Assembly: GCA_001579985.1 (NCBI GenBank)
Contig: LRSR01011951.1
Location: 1-48,377 of the forward strand
From: Hypsibius dujardini
Lineage: Eukaryota > Tardigrada > Eutardigrada > Parachela > Hypsibiidae
Direction: 5' to 3'
DNA: 48,377 bases
Below the pieces are notes generated by a model. It did not search any database. It was not told the DNA's origin and was given only the letters and a program-made list of their open reading frames with translations. The position numbers were made by a program, and so were the translations under genes. Within the stretch, counting starts at the first letter, position 1. Each line of letters opens with the position of its first letter. This document shows, in pieces, positions 23,236 through 33,448 of the stretch.

Positions 23236-24236
23236 AGTATGAGGTAAGGGCAGCAATTCGGGCCACTTGCAAAACGTGTAACAATTCGGGCCACCGGGAT
23301 TCCAGGGGGCGCCATGCGCGTGCATTTAATTACTGCTATTGTTCATCACAAACCAAGGCAGACGAGACGACCCAGGAACCAGGGCATGTTGATAGCAAGG
23401 GGGCATGCCGTCTGCGTAATCTAATCGTAATCAGCACTTTTTGATCTTGCGCCCTTTTGAGACAGCGCAGAGAGAACTGCTCAAGCAAAAGAGTGTGCAT
23501 TTTGGCTAATATTTGTGATAATTCTTGCGGTAATCATTTGCATAGAATATAATAAATATGTACCTGGAGGAAGAAAAAATCTAGTATTTTATGATTAAAG
23601 TTTGAAAATTATCAGATCGATGCAGATTTAGAAATTAATTTCCCAGAAAAATATAGATCTGATCATTATCAAAATTTTAATCATAAAATACTAGATTTTT
23701 TTGTCCTCCAGGTTGTTATTATATTCTATGCAAATGATTACCGCAAGAACTATCACAAATATTAACCAAAATGCACACTCTTTTGCCTGAACAGTTCTCT
23801 CTGCGCTGTCTCAAAAGGGCGTAAGATCAAAAGTGCTGATTACGCAGACGGCATGTCCCCTTGCTATCAACATGCCCTGCAGGAACTCAAGGTGTGAACA
23901 ACAACCGCAATCAGCTGATCCATCTGTTGCACGCAATGCAAGCACACCGGCACACACCTGCAATTCCAATGCCAGTGGCGCCCCTGTAGTCTTCCGTCAC
24001 CCATTTTTCACAGCAAAATCATGAAGAAGTATTTCCAAATCGCTCCTATTAATGAATACCTCAACAAACAGTACTGTTTCTGGCTGTATTGCATGGGTAT
24101 AATTATTCTAGATGTTTTGAAATTCTTAAAGTGGGATAACTTCGCGTGGTGTTCATACAGCTTCCCTTGAAATCAGGTGGCCCGAATTGTTGCACGTTTT
24201 TGCAAGTGGCCCGAATTGCTGCCCTTGCCTCATACT
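23236..24236. repeat. 1.0 kb foldback element with near-identical inner arms
   Basis: The outer ends (23236-23303 and about 24169-24236) are inverted repeats of about 65 bases containing AGTATGAGG, GGGCAGCAATTCGGGCCACT and CAATTCGGGCCACC. An inner pair, 23382 to about 23605 and about 23665 to 23878, is inverted with only scattered differences over more than 200 bases (for example ATGCCGTCTGCGTAAT, TGAGACAGCGCAGAGAGAAC, ATCATTTGCATAGAATATAA). The centre is near 23630. No transposase is visible. The arms between the outer and inner pairs are more diverged. Confidence 0.9.
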
Positions 24237-24290
24237 AGAACTGTTGAGCAAATGGAGGCATTATGTACCAACTAACATTACAAAGCAGTG

Positions 24291-24345
24291 CAGTACAGTA
24301 CAGTACAGTACAGTACAGTACAGTACAGTACTGTAAAGTACAGTA
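24291..24345. repeat. (CAGTA)n microsatellite
   Basis: Eight contiguous CAGTA units, then degenerate copies with CTGTA and AAGTA. Confidence 0.95.
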
Positions 24346-25619
24346 GTGCCTTGGGCTAAATTCTCCGATGCGACGAGAAACTTTTTCGCTTCACGTGTCA
24401 CAGCTTAAATCAACTCAGTAAAATAAAGATACGTGTTCGCTGTCGTAAAAGACTCGAAAGATCAAAGTACGGTTAATAGTTTGTTGAGTTTTTTGCTAAT
24501 CGTGTCTCTTAGTCTTATCACCGGCAAAGTCACGCTTAATTGCCCACCTTGCATCTAGCCCATAATGATACCAACTCGGCTTGTGTGGCTTCAAAAGATA
24601 TTAGCGATCCGCAAGTCCGCACGATCATTTTTAAATACTTTCCAAGCGTTGCAAGCCTGATCTAGACCACGGATAGGAGCAAAGGTTGTCTTTGTTGGTG
24701 TTCTAGCCTTTTGTTGTGATCCAGGCTCGGAAATATTCTTCAAAATTTCTACCACGGTTGAGCATGCTGCTATGGTTCCTCAGAAGACACTACCGTGTAG
24801 TGTTTTCAGAAGAATCATTGCAAATTCTCATCTAGACCACCTACTGTAATTAGGGCCTGGAAACTCGAATTTGTCGGAAGAGTAAGTTATGCGCCAGCAA
24901 AGTTGATTTCAAAGATTCCGGTTATTCGTTCAAACCTGAGACTACTTGGTGCGAGAATCGATCGTCGCATTTGTTTACAAGATATGAAAGATATTAATCA
25001 TGGTGATACTACGCTCGGGAAATCATCGGCCCATTTGTTTGCTCACTAGAGAGGATCAACCGAAGCAATTTCCCTGAAGGCTGACTTATGCGACATCCAA
25101 AAATATTTTGTATGCTGGTTTTGGATGGAAATGTACTGTAGTAATGTACTGTAGTGCAACGGTTATAACAAGCGGTTTTTATGCCCGGGAAGCGCTTTCG
25201 GCTCGTGAGAGTTCTTTAAAGTGCTGTAGCTTTAGGCAAATAAATATTTGTGGTTTTTTCCACACCACAATTAAAAAAGCCCCCCATTCATGGCTTTTTA
25301 ACTTTAACCCCTTCAATATTTTATGCTGATGATAACGTTCTTTACCCAATGAAGCCATCAAAAAATTATTCGGTGGTGTGGTTTTTTGCTGCCCCTCCCC
25401 TCCCTTCAGGGAAGTTGATTCGGTTGTTTGCCTGTCTGTCTAAACGTGGCTCTGTATGACTGCATAATTCCCGAAGAACCACATTGATACGTTCCAAACT
25501 CGATTTTCATTAGCAAAGGAGATTTTCATTTCCATGCTAGTAGTTAACAACACTCTGCAATCAAGGAAATGATTAACCAAGGCTAACGGTTACTATCGTT
25601 TATAATTTACTATATATTC
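24346..25619. other. Non-coding spacer
   Basis: No coding frame with domain or splice support. It contains one copy of a 53-base palindrome (24768-24821), listed separately. Confidence 0.45.
24768..24821. repeat. Short palindromic repeat, copy 1
   Basis: A near-palindrome of about 54 bases centred on CACTACCGTGTAGTG with flanking TTCCTCAGAAGA and TTTTCAGAAGAA. It is related to the copy at 29292-29344. Confidence 0.8.
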
Positions 25620-26152
25620 GGCACGTTATAAAAAGTGACCTGGCCTGGCCACCTGGTTTGAAAAAAGGTGACCTGGCAAAAGATGACCTGGCTTAATTAA
25701 TTTTTATATTCAATAATTTCATTAAGTTTGATATTTGGTGCTTTGTGAGTTTACATTTAGAGACTTTTTAAAACTAAAAGTGTTCAATCAATTTGTCAAT
25801 CATTCAACCATGTACAAATGAAACAGTCGTGGAATCAGTTAATCTAACTTAAGAATTTATTGGGCTTTTGGGCTCGGATGGTGCTTACTGATCTGTGACG
25901 GCAACGCAATGGATTTCAATTTGCATCCTGGGCATAAAGTTGATAGTCGGTTTCATTTACCTGTGATCCATTGATTGCCTAACTTATTCGATAATTTTCA
26001 CCAAAAAATCTCTAAAACTACGCTCGTAATTGTGTAAATCTCTTATAATTGATGAAATTATTGAAAATAAAAATATTAAGCCAGGTTACTTTTTTCTAGG
26101 TCAGTTTTTCCCAGATCACGTTGCTAGGTCAGATCACCTTCTATAAAGTGCC
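25620..26152. mobile_element. Non-autonomous TIR element (MITE), 533 bp
   Basis: The left end GGCACGTTATAAAAAGTGAC and the right end, read inward, GGCACTTTATAGAAGGTGAT begin inverted repeats of about 105 bases. These carry two or three GACCTGG words each and a shared TTCAATAATTTCAT inner block. There is no transposase frame inside, and the target duplication is unclear. Confidence 0.8.
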
Positions 26153-26571
26153 TATGTAATCGATGCTACCTTATCTATAACAAAGTGTAATAGGAAGAAG
26201 GATGGATCATTTTATTTTCCGTTTCTTGATGAAAAACACTGTTTCCGCTGTATGAAGTGCATATGAAGAGCTCAGGCCAATAGTTGCCATCGTTTAGTAA
26301 TTCATTCAATTTAGTACTAATTTAATAATTCTTAATAATTCAGTTCATCCATATTGCACAAATTTGGCCGCAATTTTAACAGGTCGTTTGACACACACGT
26401 AGCCATTAATGCCTTGTAGGATGAGAGTGAGAGCCTACAGGTACTATTGGGGCCACATTTAAAATCGAACCGGATAAGGCTGTGGCTCCATGTGTATAGG
26501 AATGTGACGTACATCGTAAGAGCTAGATTGGTCGTGTATGAACGATGTCGATAACTCCTAGTGTCAAGGTT

Positions 26572-26726
26572 CAGAGGCGTAACGGAGGGGGTTACACGGC
26601 GAGTGCCCCCCTCCTGAATTAATTCCGACAACCGCGGGGAGGGGGACACGTTTTAATTTTTTTTATAAGAAAAACTACACCTCCTGGGTAAACTGACCCC
26701 TCTTCGAAACGTTCGTTACGCCTCTG
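26572..26726. mobile_element. hAT-like MITE, 155 bp, with 8-base target duplication
   Basis: The ends are CAGAGGCGTAACG and its complement CGTTACGCCTCTG, typical of hAT ends (CAG start). Flanking octamers are TCAAGGTT (26564-26571) and GCAAGGTT (26727-26734), one mismatch apart; hAT transposases make 8-base duplications. It has no coding capacity. Confidence 0.8.
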
Positions 26727-26734
26727 GCAAGGTT

Positions 26735-27810
26735 GAACCAACCAGAGGCGGACTGAACAATGAAGTCTGGACCAACAGAGCAATTTCCCCCTCAAAAACC
26801 AAATTAATTTTTCAAAAATTATGGACTTCCTTTCACATGTAATTGTATTTTTTACGGCAAATGGTATGCGGCTCGAGACGACTTTTGGTTAATCGAATAT
26901 TACAACAAAGTACATTTTCATCCATAATAGATAAAATAGTGCATGTTCATCATAACTAATACGTGTGCCGAAAAAATGAAGTCAATACAAAAACGAGTTT
27001 CGATTTTAGCTTGAAAAACGACTTTTTACTGTAGGAGGCTTTTTTGAAAACAAGTATTTCCTTAATGGCTCGAAATATATGCAGAAAACCATCAAACCAC
27101 TGACAGTAAACACCTAATAAAAGTGGATCACTTTTTACTTTCCAAAATTTGCTACGGTAAATTGTTTTGTCAACGGAGCTCTGTTTAGCGCCCTTATAAT
27201 TTCTATTATTTTGGGAACCCGCCTTGGTGGCGGATTGACCGTTGGGTCAACCGGGCTAAAAAACAACAATAACCATGGACCGCCTAAAAAGAAGTCGAAG
27301 ACGGCCAAAACCAATAGAGAAAAAAATTGTCAGAGAGGTTTGTTGCCGAGAAGAAACTGATCCTCAAAGGTGGCAGACATTGCTTTATATACTGCCAAAA
27401 ATACAGAGAGGTATGGAAGGTAAGCCTAGAGAGGGACAGTTTTGCGCCCGATCCAGCCGCTGGGCTAATCAGTCGTAAAGGACAACTGGGGAAAGACCAA
27501 GCAGGCGAGTTTGGAGGAGTTCTCAATTGGGCTATCCAGATGAGAGAGGGGAACTGGCTGCTGGGCAAAGTTGTCGGGTGGGCTATATGATATACACTGG
27601 GCAAACTTGTCGTGTGGGCTATCTTGAGGGAGCCAGCCAAAGCCAGCAGACTAGAGAAAGTCCGCCGTTTTATAACCAGATTCATGAGATAAATCTTCCC
27701 CATTTAGAAGGGCGCCTCTCCGATAGCATTCTAATTGTTTCCAAAGCTTTGCGCCCTAATAGGCGCGGTTCGAATGGAAAAAAATCAGGGACATTTTTTG
27801 CGGCAGTGCG
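26735..27810. other. Non-coding spacer
   Basis: Frames at 27275-27823 overlap on both strands and are Lys/Arg- or Gly-rich without motifs. They include repeated GGGCTAT and TGGGCAAA..TTGTCG words suggestive of a degenerate tandem repeat. No gene is supported. Confidence 0.4.
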
Positions 27811-27912
27811 CTCGAACCCTTGATTTGTTTGTCACGTGTTTTGCCATGTTTGGCACTCGAACCCTTGATTTGTTTGCCACGTGTTTGCCATGTTTTGCCA
27901 TGTTTGGGCGGT
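27811..27912. repeat. Tandem duplication, about 42-45 base unit
   Basis: CTCGAACCCTTGATTTGTTT followed by (G)CACGTGTTTTGCCATGTTTGG occurs twice in succession, then a partial third copy of the GCCATGTTT segment. Confidence 0.85.
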
Positions 27913-28489
27913 CAACCGATGACTAGTGTATATGTACAACGTTAAACCCAATTTGGAAAATGTTTGCTGGTCCCATTCACCTAATGCCTCCGATATATTT
28001 TTGAAGTCATAATAGTCAATATAATTAATTTTCGCGACGTAGTCAAAATAATTGTATTTGTAGCATAAGAAACTTGGTCGAGCTTTTCATTTTTCCAGAT
28101 TTTGCTTGGCAGTAGTCGACTTCTTAAGAACTGAATGTTTTATTTGTGACACTTTCGTGATCATAAATTTTATTTGAAATCAATTCGGCAAATGCTGCAA
28201 ATATTTTGATTTCAGTTACTTCAAATCGAATCGGAATGTGTGTTTGTAAAGTCACAGGTAACTGTGGCAATGGGTGTATGTTCGCTAGATTGTTTCTTAT
28301 TGAAACGGGCACACACTAGCGGCGAACACACTTAAAAAATTCCACTGAGAGACACAGTACTCAGGAAAAAATCTTGACAGAGCGCAAAGACTGGCAAGTA
28401 AATGGGTTCCTTGTAACTGGCGTGTTTTAAATTGAAGTTGACGTCAAAATATGGTAGATGGTGCGTACAGTAATTAAAACAAAGTGTGG

Positions 28490-28556
28490 GGCATTAATGC
28501 AGTGGCCAGGCCGCGTTAAGAAACGGCGGCACATTCGAGCCCCAGGAAGTTTCTTC
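28490..28556 (+). repeat. tRNA-like SINE-type repeat, copy 1
   Basis: The segment carries an A-box-like AATGCAGTGGCCAGGCC and a B-box-like CATTCGAGCCCC about 30 bases apart. It matches the segment at 28834-28895 at most positions. Two diverged copies with RNA polymerase III-type boxes suggest a tRNA-derived SINE head. Confidence 0.4.
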
Positions 28557-28833
28557 ATTTTGTTTCTAGCAAAAAATATTCGATACCAAAACGACACAAA
28601 ATTGATCCTCTTCATTGTCGAATAGTTCGCCCCAGTAACAGTGTCGTACGAAGATTGACAAAGGGTTGGATGAGCGCTCCGGCTTCATGCATAGGACTCG
28701 GGGAGGGGTAGGAAAGAAATCTTTGTAACCGTAAAATATTAGTCTCACTATCAATAATTTAAATGCTTACAAATTAAGCGAATTGATCCCCGTTCCCTCC
28801 CGCAATTCTCGGCGTTGTCTACACAATCACAAA

Positions 28834-28895
28834 TGCTGGGCACTACTCCAGTGGCCACGTCGCGTAAAAAAGCGGCTGTATATTCGAACCCCAGC
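28834..28895 (+). repeat. tRNA-like SINE-type repeat, copy 2
   Basis: ACTCCAGTGGCCACGTCGCG and TATTCGAACCCCAGCAAGT parallel copy 1 at 28490-28556. No complete cloverleaf can be drawn. Confidence 0.4.
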
Positions 28896-30208
28896 AAGTG
28901 TTCATATCGAAGTCATTGACTTTTGCCTTCGGGCCATTCGCGATGCGAAGCGTGTACCTGATCAATACAGAGGAAGTCGTTTCGCTTTGTCCATCGAAAG
29001 ACTAGGTGGAATTACTACCAAGATGAAATGCCATTTTCGCAATCGCAAGCTATAAGAATAGTTTTATTAATAATTACTATTTGCGATTAGTTGTTATCCA
29101 CTGGATCTAAATTCGTGGCGGAATCCTGTACTTCACTCTTGCTCGGATTTCATTATCAAACGTAATTGGACCCGTAAAGCTGTCACTTTGTTAGGCATCA
29201 TGACTCCGAATTGTCTAGGGATGTTCGCTTCTTTGGGGAACAAAGGATTTTACAGCAATAGGTGGAAATTTTAGCCGCAATGGGCTTTGCTGCAATGCTT
29301 CCTCAGAAGACACTATGGTATAGTGTCTTCAGAAGAACCATTGCTGATTCCCATACTAATCGCCAACACGAATATGTCTAGGATCGATCACCAGTGAGTG
29401 GCTTCAACCTGGCCGTACGGTACGTGCGGGCTGATTCGATTCAATAATACAGCATCTTCACCACAAATTTATTGTTTATTTTATGCAAAAACTACTTCAG
29501 ACTTGCTCAATGTTTATCGTTATAGGAAAAATAATAATACACCACGAAAAAGCAGCGAAACACCTAATGTACGCAAGTTGGTTTTGCCTGGTATGTTACG
29601 CATGCTACGAACGATCGTTTTTTCGATGCCTATCACTACATGACCGCATACAAATGTTGTCAGGCTCGCATGAGGCCCCATTAATTCGGTATTCACACGA
29701 GCGAAAAATCACTTTGTCGTGGTCAAAGGTCCACTTCCATAGAAAAAGAAGATGGTCTCGTCATGTATTTGCTAGTGGTGATTATTACCCATTCGTGATA
29801 AAGGAAACGGAGAAAAAGCAGGTTAATCTTTAGCACCATTCAATAATTAATGATATCGTTTCTGTGACATACCCTCGATGTTTTAGAGGGGCCATCTATG
29901 AAAGATGTCAGCACCCGTTGTTGTGAAGCCTGAACGTTGTCCATATCGTCACGAGACTGACTTCAGTGCGGTCGGCGCTCTGTGTACTCTTAGCCTACAC
30001 GGTTAGTATTGCAGCCCAGCCCCTTTAAGCTAAATTGTTTACGAATGATCACTCGAATTCCGTTTAGAATTGGGGTGTAATATAATTGGTGAGCCGAAAG
30101 TACATTTCAGTATATTGCGTTCTGTTCCACTATTTAGGTGGAAGCATATTCATACAACCGTGCGCTTCTTTACCTCTCACATTCTTATTGTTGAATTATA
30201 CATTGGCC
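28896..30208. other. Non-coding spacer
   Basis: No supported gene. It holds the second copy of the short palindrome (29292-29344) and, in its last 200 bases, the presumed promoter and leader of the gene at 30209. TAATATAATT near 30078 is the only TATA-like string and is weak. Confidence 0.45.
29292..29344. repeat. Short palindromic repeat, copy 2
   Basis: A 53-base near-perfect palindrome from GCAATG to CATTGC, centred on CACTATGGTATAGTG. Related to 24768-24821, so this is a dispersed palindromic family. Confidence 0.85.
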
Positions 30209-30829
30209 ATGAGGATGGCTTTTTCAACCAAGAGTATCCTGCTCCCCATTACCGTGATGCTATGTACTTTCGTCGGAATAGTCACTTCTGAGGAGGCATC
30301 TCCGCATCCTGTAATGTCAGCTTATACAAGCAGAAACGCGACAAAAACATTAAAAATCCCATGCCTGAATGAGCTGAACGCAGTGCTAGATACTTGCAAT
30401 GAACTAAATCCGCGCAGCCGGCAATTTGAACAGCAGCAACTGCTGCCGCGACAAAACAACGAGCTATTGTTGACCCTGCTACTGTTCTGGCACAACAATC
30501 ACCGCGATGACGACCAACTCAGTCCAGAACAATTAACCGCCAGCTGTCGTGCTTATTTGGGTGAAAATGGAGCTCAAGCTATTGGTGGAAATATTGGTGG
30601 GCTTGCCGCTGGAGGAGTCCTGGGATTCCTAGGCTCGCAGCTTCTTCAGTCGCGTACTACTTGTCCAGTCTGTACCTGCAGTGCGTCGATCAGCACTGTA
30701 ACATCAACTCCTGCTAGCTGCACCGGGGTCCAAATAGGAGTATGCACTGGAGCGTGCGCTGCAGCTTGCGGACAATGCCTAATACCATCCTTATCTTGTC
30801 AGGCTGCCACGACTGGGACCGGTCGATGA
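30209..30829 (+). CDS. Secreted Cys-rich/glycine-zipper protein, unrecognised family (member 3)
   Basis: A single exon, 206 residues. The ATG at 30209 (second Met at 30215) is preferred over the in-frame ATG at 30086 because it puts a signal peptide (about 1-27) at the N-terminus. The order matches the 20281 gene: IPCLNELNAVLDTC (50-63), RQNNELLLTLLLFW (81-94), HNNHRDDDQLSPEQL (95-109), ASCRAYLG, the Gly-zipper GGNIGGLAAGGVLGFLG (126-142), then a tail with about nine Cys (152-197) ending TTGTGR. That ending is shared with the pseudogene at 12253, so these two are closest at the C-terminus. One N-glycosylation sequon (NAT, 43-45) is visible. Role unknown; probably exported. Confidence 0.85.
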   Translation: MRMAFSTKSILLPITVMLCTFVGIVTSEEASPHPVMSAYTSRNATKTLKIPCLNELNAVLDTCNELNPRSRQFEQQQLLPRQNNELLLTLLLFWHNNHRDDDQLSPEQLTASCRAYLGENGAQAIGGNIGGLAAGGVLGFLGSQLLQSRTTCPVCTCSASISTVTSTPASCTGVQIGVCTGACAAACGQCLIPSLSCQAATTGTGR

Positions 30830-31492
30830 CTTACTACGTTTCTAGACTTTAATGTTTTCTGTTTTCTGTTGTTTTGTTTGGAAGTACTGAACCGAAAAAC
30901 GTTTTTTGAGGAGTAGGACTTGTAGTATAATAGAAAAGAAATTAAAATTGCCGCCGAGAAACTGGCAGATCGATCAAGCAGCAACATTTATTGCTGCCCT
31001 AAGTACGAAATAAATGGTCTGTCTAGGTTGCTTAGATTGTAAATCTGGCTGGGTGACAAACAACGAACCTATGTCCAGGGCATCGGATGACCGATCAGGG
31101 TGGTGCACCGCTGGGCCGGGTAGTCGAGTGTACGGTGGGATCTCGGGCTGGCTCGTCGTCATGCGCGATTGTTTGACGAGTACATTTGGCTGCATGAATC
31201 ACAGTTAAGACCGTGGACGGTAAGTAGACTATCGATTAGTTTGCACATTTAATGGACCACCCAATCACTCCGACCTCCGACCACCCTGCCGGACAGTTTT
31301 GTCAGGCTGATCGCCATCCAACAAGCCTTGTTCCAAGAGGATTGCTCGAGTAGGGGGGACGTTTTTGTAAGGTGGAGTTCACTGGGTCGTTTAAATTCGG
31401 GTTTAACCCGTTTCTTATATCTTGTTGGCACATGTGATCGCGTTCGAACCAGGGTTCTCCGACTGGAGTTCAAAAATGTTTGTAATCGTGCC

Positions 31493-32788
31493 TGTGACTA
31501 TCATAGGGCCTACTTGAAAACAAAAAAAAGAAGAAAAAAAATGGGAAAACTACTAGAACCGAACCAAGAACAAAAAGTGAAAACACAGAAAAACTAAAAT
31601 CTTCGAAATCAGGAAAAATACGAAAACTGAATTTACTAAAAACGAAAAAGAACGAAAAAGAAATAATTAATTTACTGTGTCCATAGGCAAGTGTATGAGT
31701 TACGTACGCCCTATACCCTATAGGCAAGGTCATGGAAGGATATAACTCTGCCCATTGCTTCCCTTTTGGGCGCTCTTAGAAGCTCACATTCACACCCATT
31801 CTGTCAAAACAATCGAAAGTCATGTCATAGGAGGGCAAACTAAGGAAGACCAAGGAGAAAAGAACAATGTTCCGGAAAAGACGCTATTTGCGACCGGTAC
31901 TACACACATGACCACAATTTTGGGTGGCAGAGTTCGAACCATCAGGGTGGTCTGAGTTTCAGCCGGTCTTAGCTAGAACTTGCCACTGCTTTCTCCTAAA
32001 TCTTTGACTTGATGCCCGGCCCAACGGAAAAGTTAGATTAAGCAAGCTGCTCTGAATTCTAAATTCGACTTTCAATAAAAATACTCTGATTTTAACCGAA
32101 CATTTTCCAACAGAAAAGACATCACTAACATTAATTTCAACAAAACGACTTCGGCACATTTAATGATGGATCCGCGCGCCTTTGTTTTTGATCACCGCCT
32201 CCAGACGCCCAGGAATATCGTCGAACAACGCTTTGCAGATTTCAGAGTCACGATTTCGTCCCAGACTTCTCGCACGTATCCTTCCATTTCGTTAATATTG
32301 TCTTTTTGGCATAAAGTCTGCCAACCAAAATTGTGGTCATGTATGTAGTACGTTTGGCGGGCATCTTCATTGAAAAAAGGCTTACTCTACGTTACAGGCC
32401 ACATTATACAGTAGTTCGCAAAAATTTGGTTCGGTAATCGGTATTTTACATTTTTGTGGTACGCATTTTTCGGTTCATTTTAAACTAACTTTTTTAACTA
32501 AACAGCTAAACAATTAGAAGTATTCACAGGACTGTGTCAACTCCGTTTCACAGCAGTTATCAAAAAACTAACAGCTAGGCGAGTCAAACGTATTTTTCTA
32601 ACTCATTCTGAAATTTTTGTTTTCTGAGTATTCCACTTTTAGTTTTTTTTTCGATTCACGTAATTTTCCTCATTTTGGAGTTTTAGTTTCTTCGTGTTTT
32701 CACTTTTAGTTAAATTGGATTTTCATAGTTTTCCCATTTTCGTTTTCTTCGTTATTTGTTTCGTAGTTTTCATGTAGGCCCTGTCACA
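31493..32788. mobile_element. Decayed Tc1-like element with long inverted repeats, about 1.3 kb
   Basis: The left arm (about 31493-31660) and right arm (about 32640-32788) are inverted and diverged. Shared blocks are AGGGCCTACTTGAAAAC / AGGGCCTACATGAAAAC, ATGGGAAAACTA and AAAAGTGAAAACAC. They enclose the 3' part of a Tc1-type transposase on the minus strand. Ends are approximate and the target duplication was not found. Confidence 0.6.
32160..32375 (-). pseudogene. Tc1-like transposase C-terminal fragment
   Basis: The minus strand reads HDHNFGWQTLCQKDNINEME, then YVREVWDEI. After a frameshift near 32255 it reads EICKALFDDIPGRLEAVIKN, then KGAR and a TAA at 32160-32162. The closing pattern (C..L...IP.RL.AVI..KG) is the familiar end of Tc1-family transposases, which integrate at TA. 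The catalytic DDE region is not visible, so this is a relic. Confidence 0.65.
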
Positions 32789-33146
32789 GTCTAGCTGCCT
32801 TTCTTCTGACCGTAAATTCTGGATTCTAAAAATCAGAAGATGCGCGGTTTCGTTCACGAAACTTTTCATTGTCACAAAGCGTAGTCGCAGTACAGCGGAC
32901 ACGGGCAACACGGCAAAAGCAGCCGTAAAATGAAAGCAGGCGTGACAGCGGGATAGTTTAACCCACCGTCTGCCGATTATGACCACAAAGGAAAAACCAC
33001 AACGGCTCTTAGAAAAAAAACACAACACGCAAAGAGACTCTTTGGCCAGTGAGAAAGGAAGAGATATTCATCGCAAAAGCATACAAACAAAATCGGCAAA
33101 AGTCAGGCACAAAATGGAATGCTCATTGCACGAGAAAAATGAGATT

Positions 33147-33399
33147 CTACTTTTTTTTGCTGCCCTTGATAGTGCCCGTCTGGCTGTTGACCAGCTCACT
33201 CTTGACACGATGGAATATCTCCACTTCCTTCTGAAGGGCAGTTTGTTGGGTGTTGATCTCCAGGACGTGATCGCTGAATTCAGCCTTGCGATGCTCGAAC
33301 TGAGAATGAAGCTATAATTCCACAACAAACACGAATTAAACACTCCGGTCTCTCATGTATGTCTGTCCATTTGTTTGTCTGTTTCTGTGTTTCTGTGTT

Positions 33400-33448
<49 letters not shown>

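Noticed and set aside
27284-27823. Overlapping frames of 87-139 codons on both strands
   Set aside because: Low-complexity, mutually overlapping, no motifs; degenerate repeat sequence is the simpler explanation.
30086-30208. Upstream in-frame ATG at 30086 for the secreted gene
   Set aside because: It would bury the signal peptide; the ATG at 30209 gives an N-terminal signal as in the 20281 paralog.
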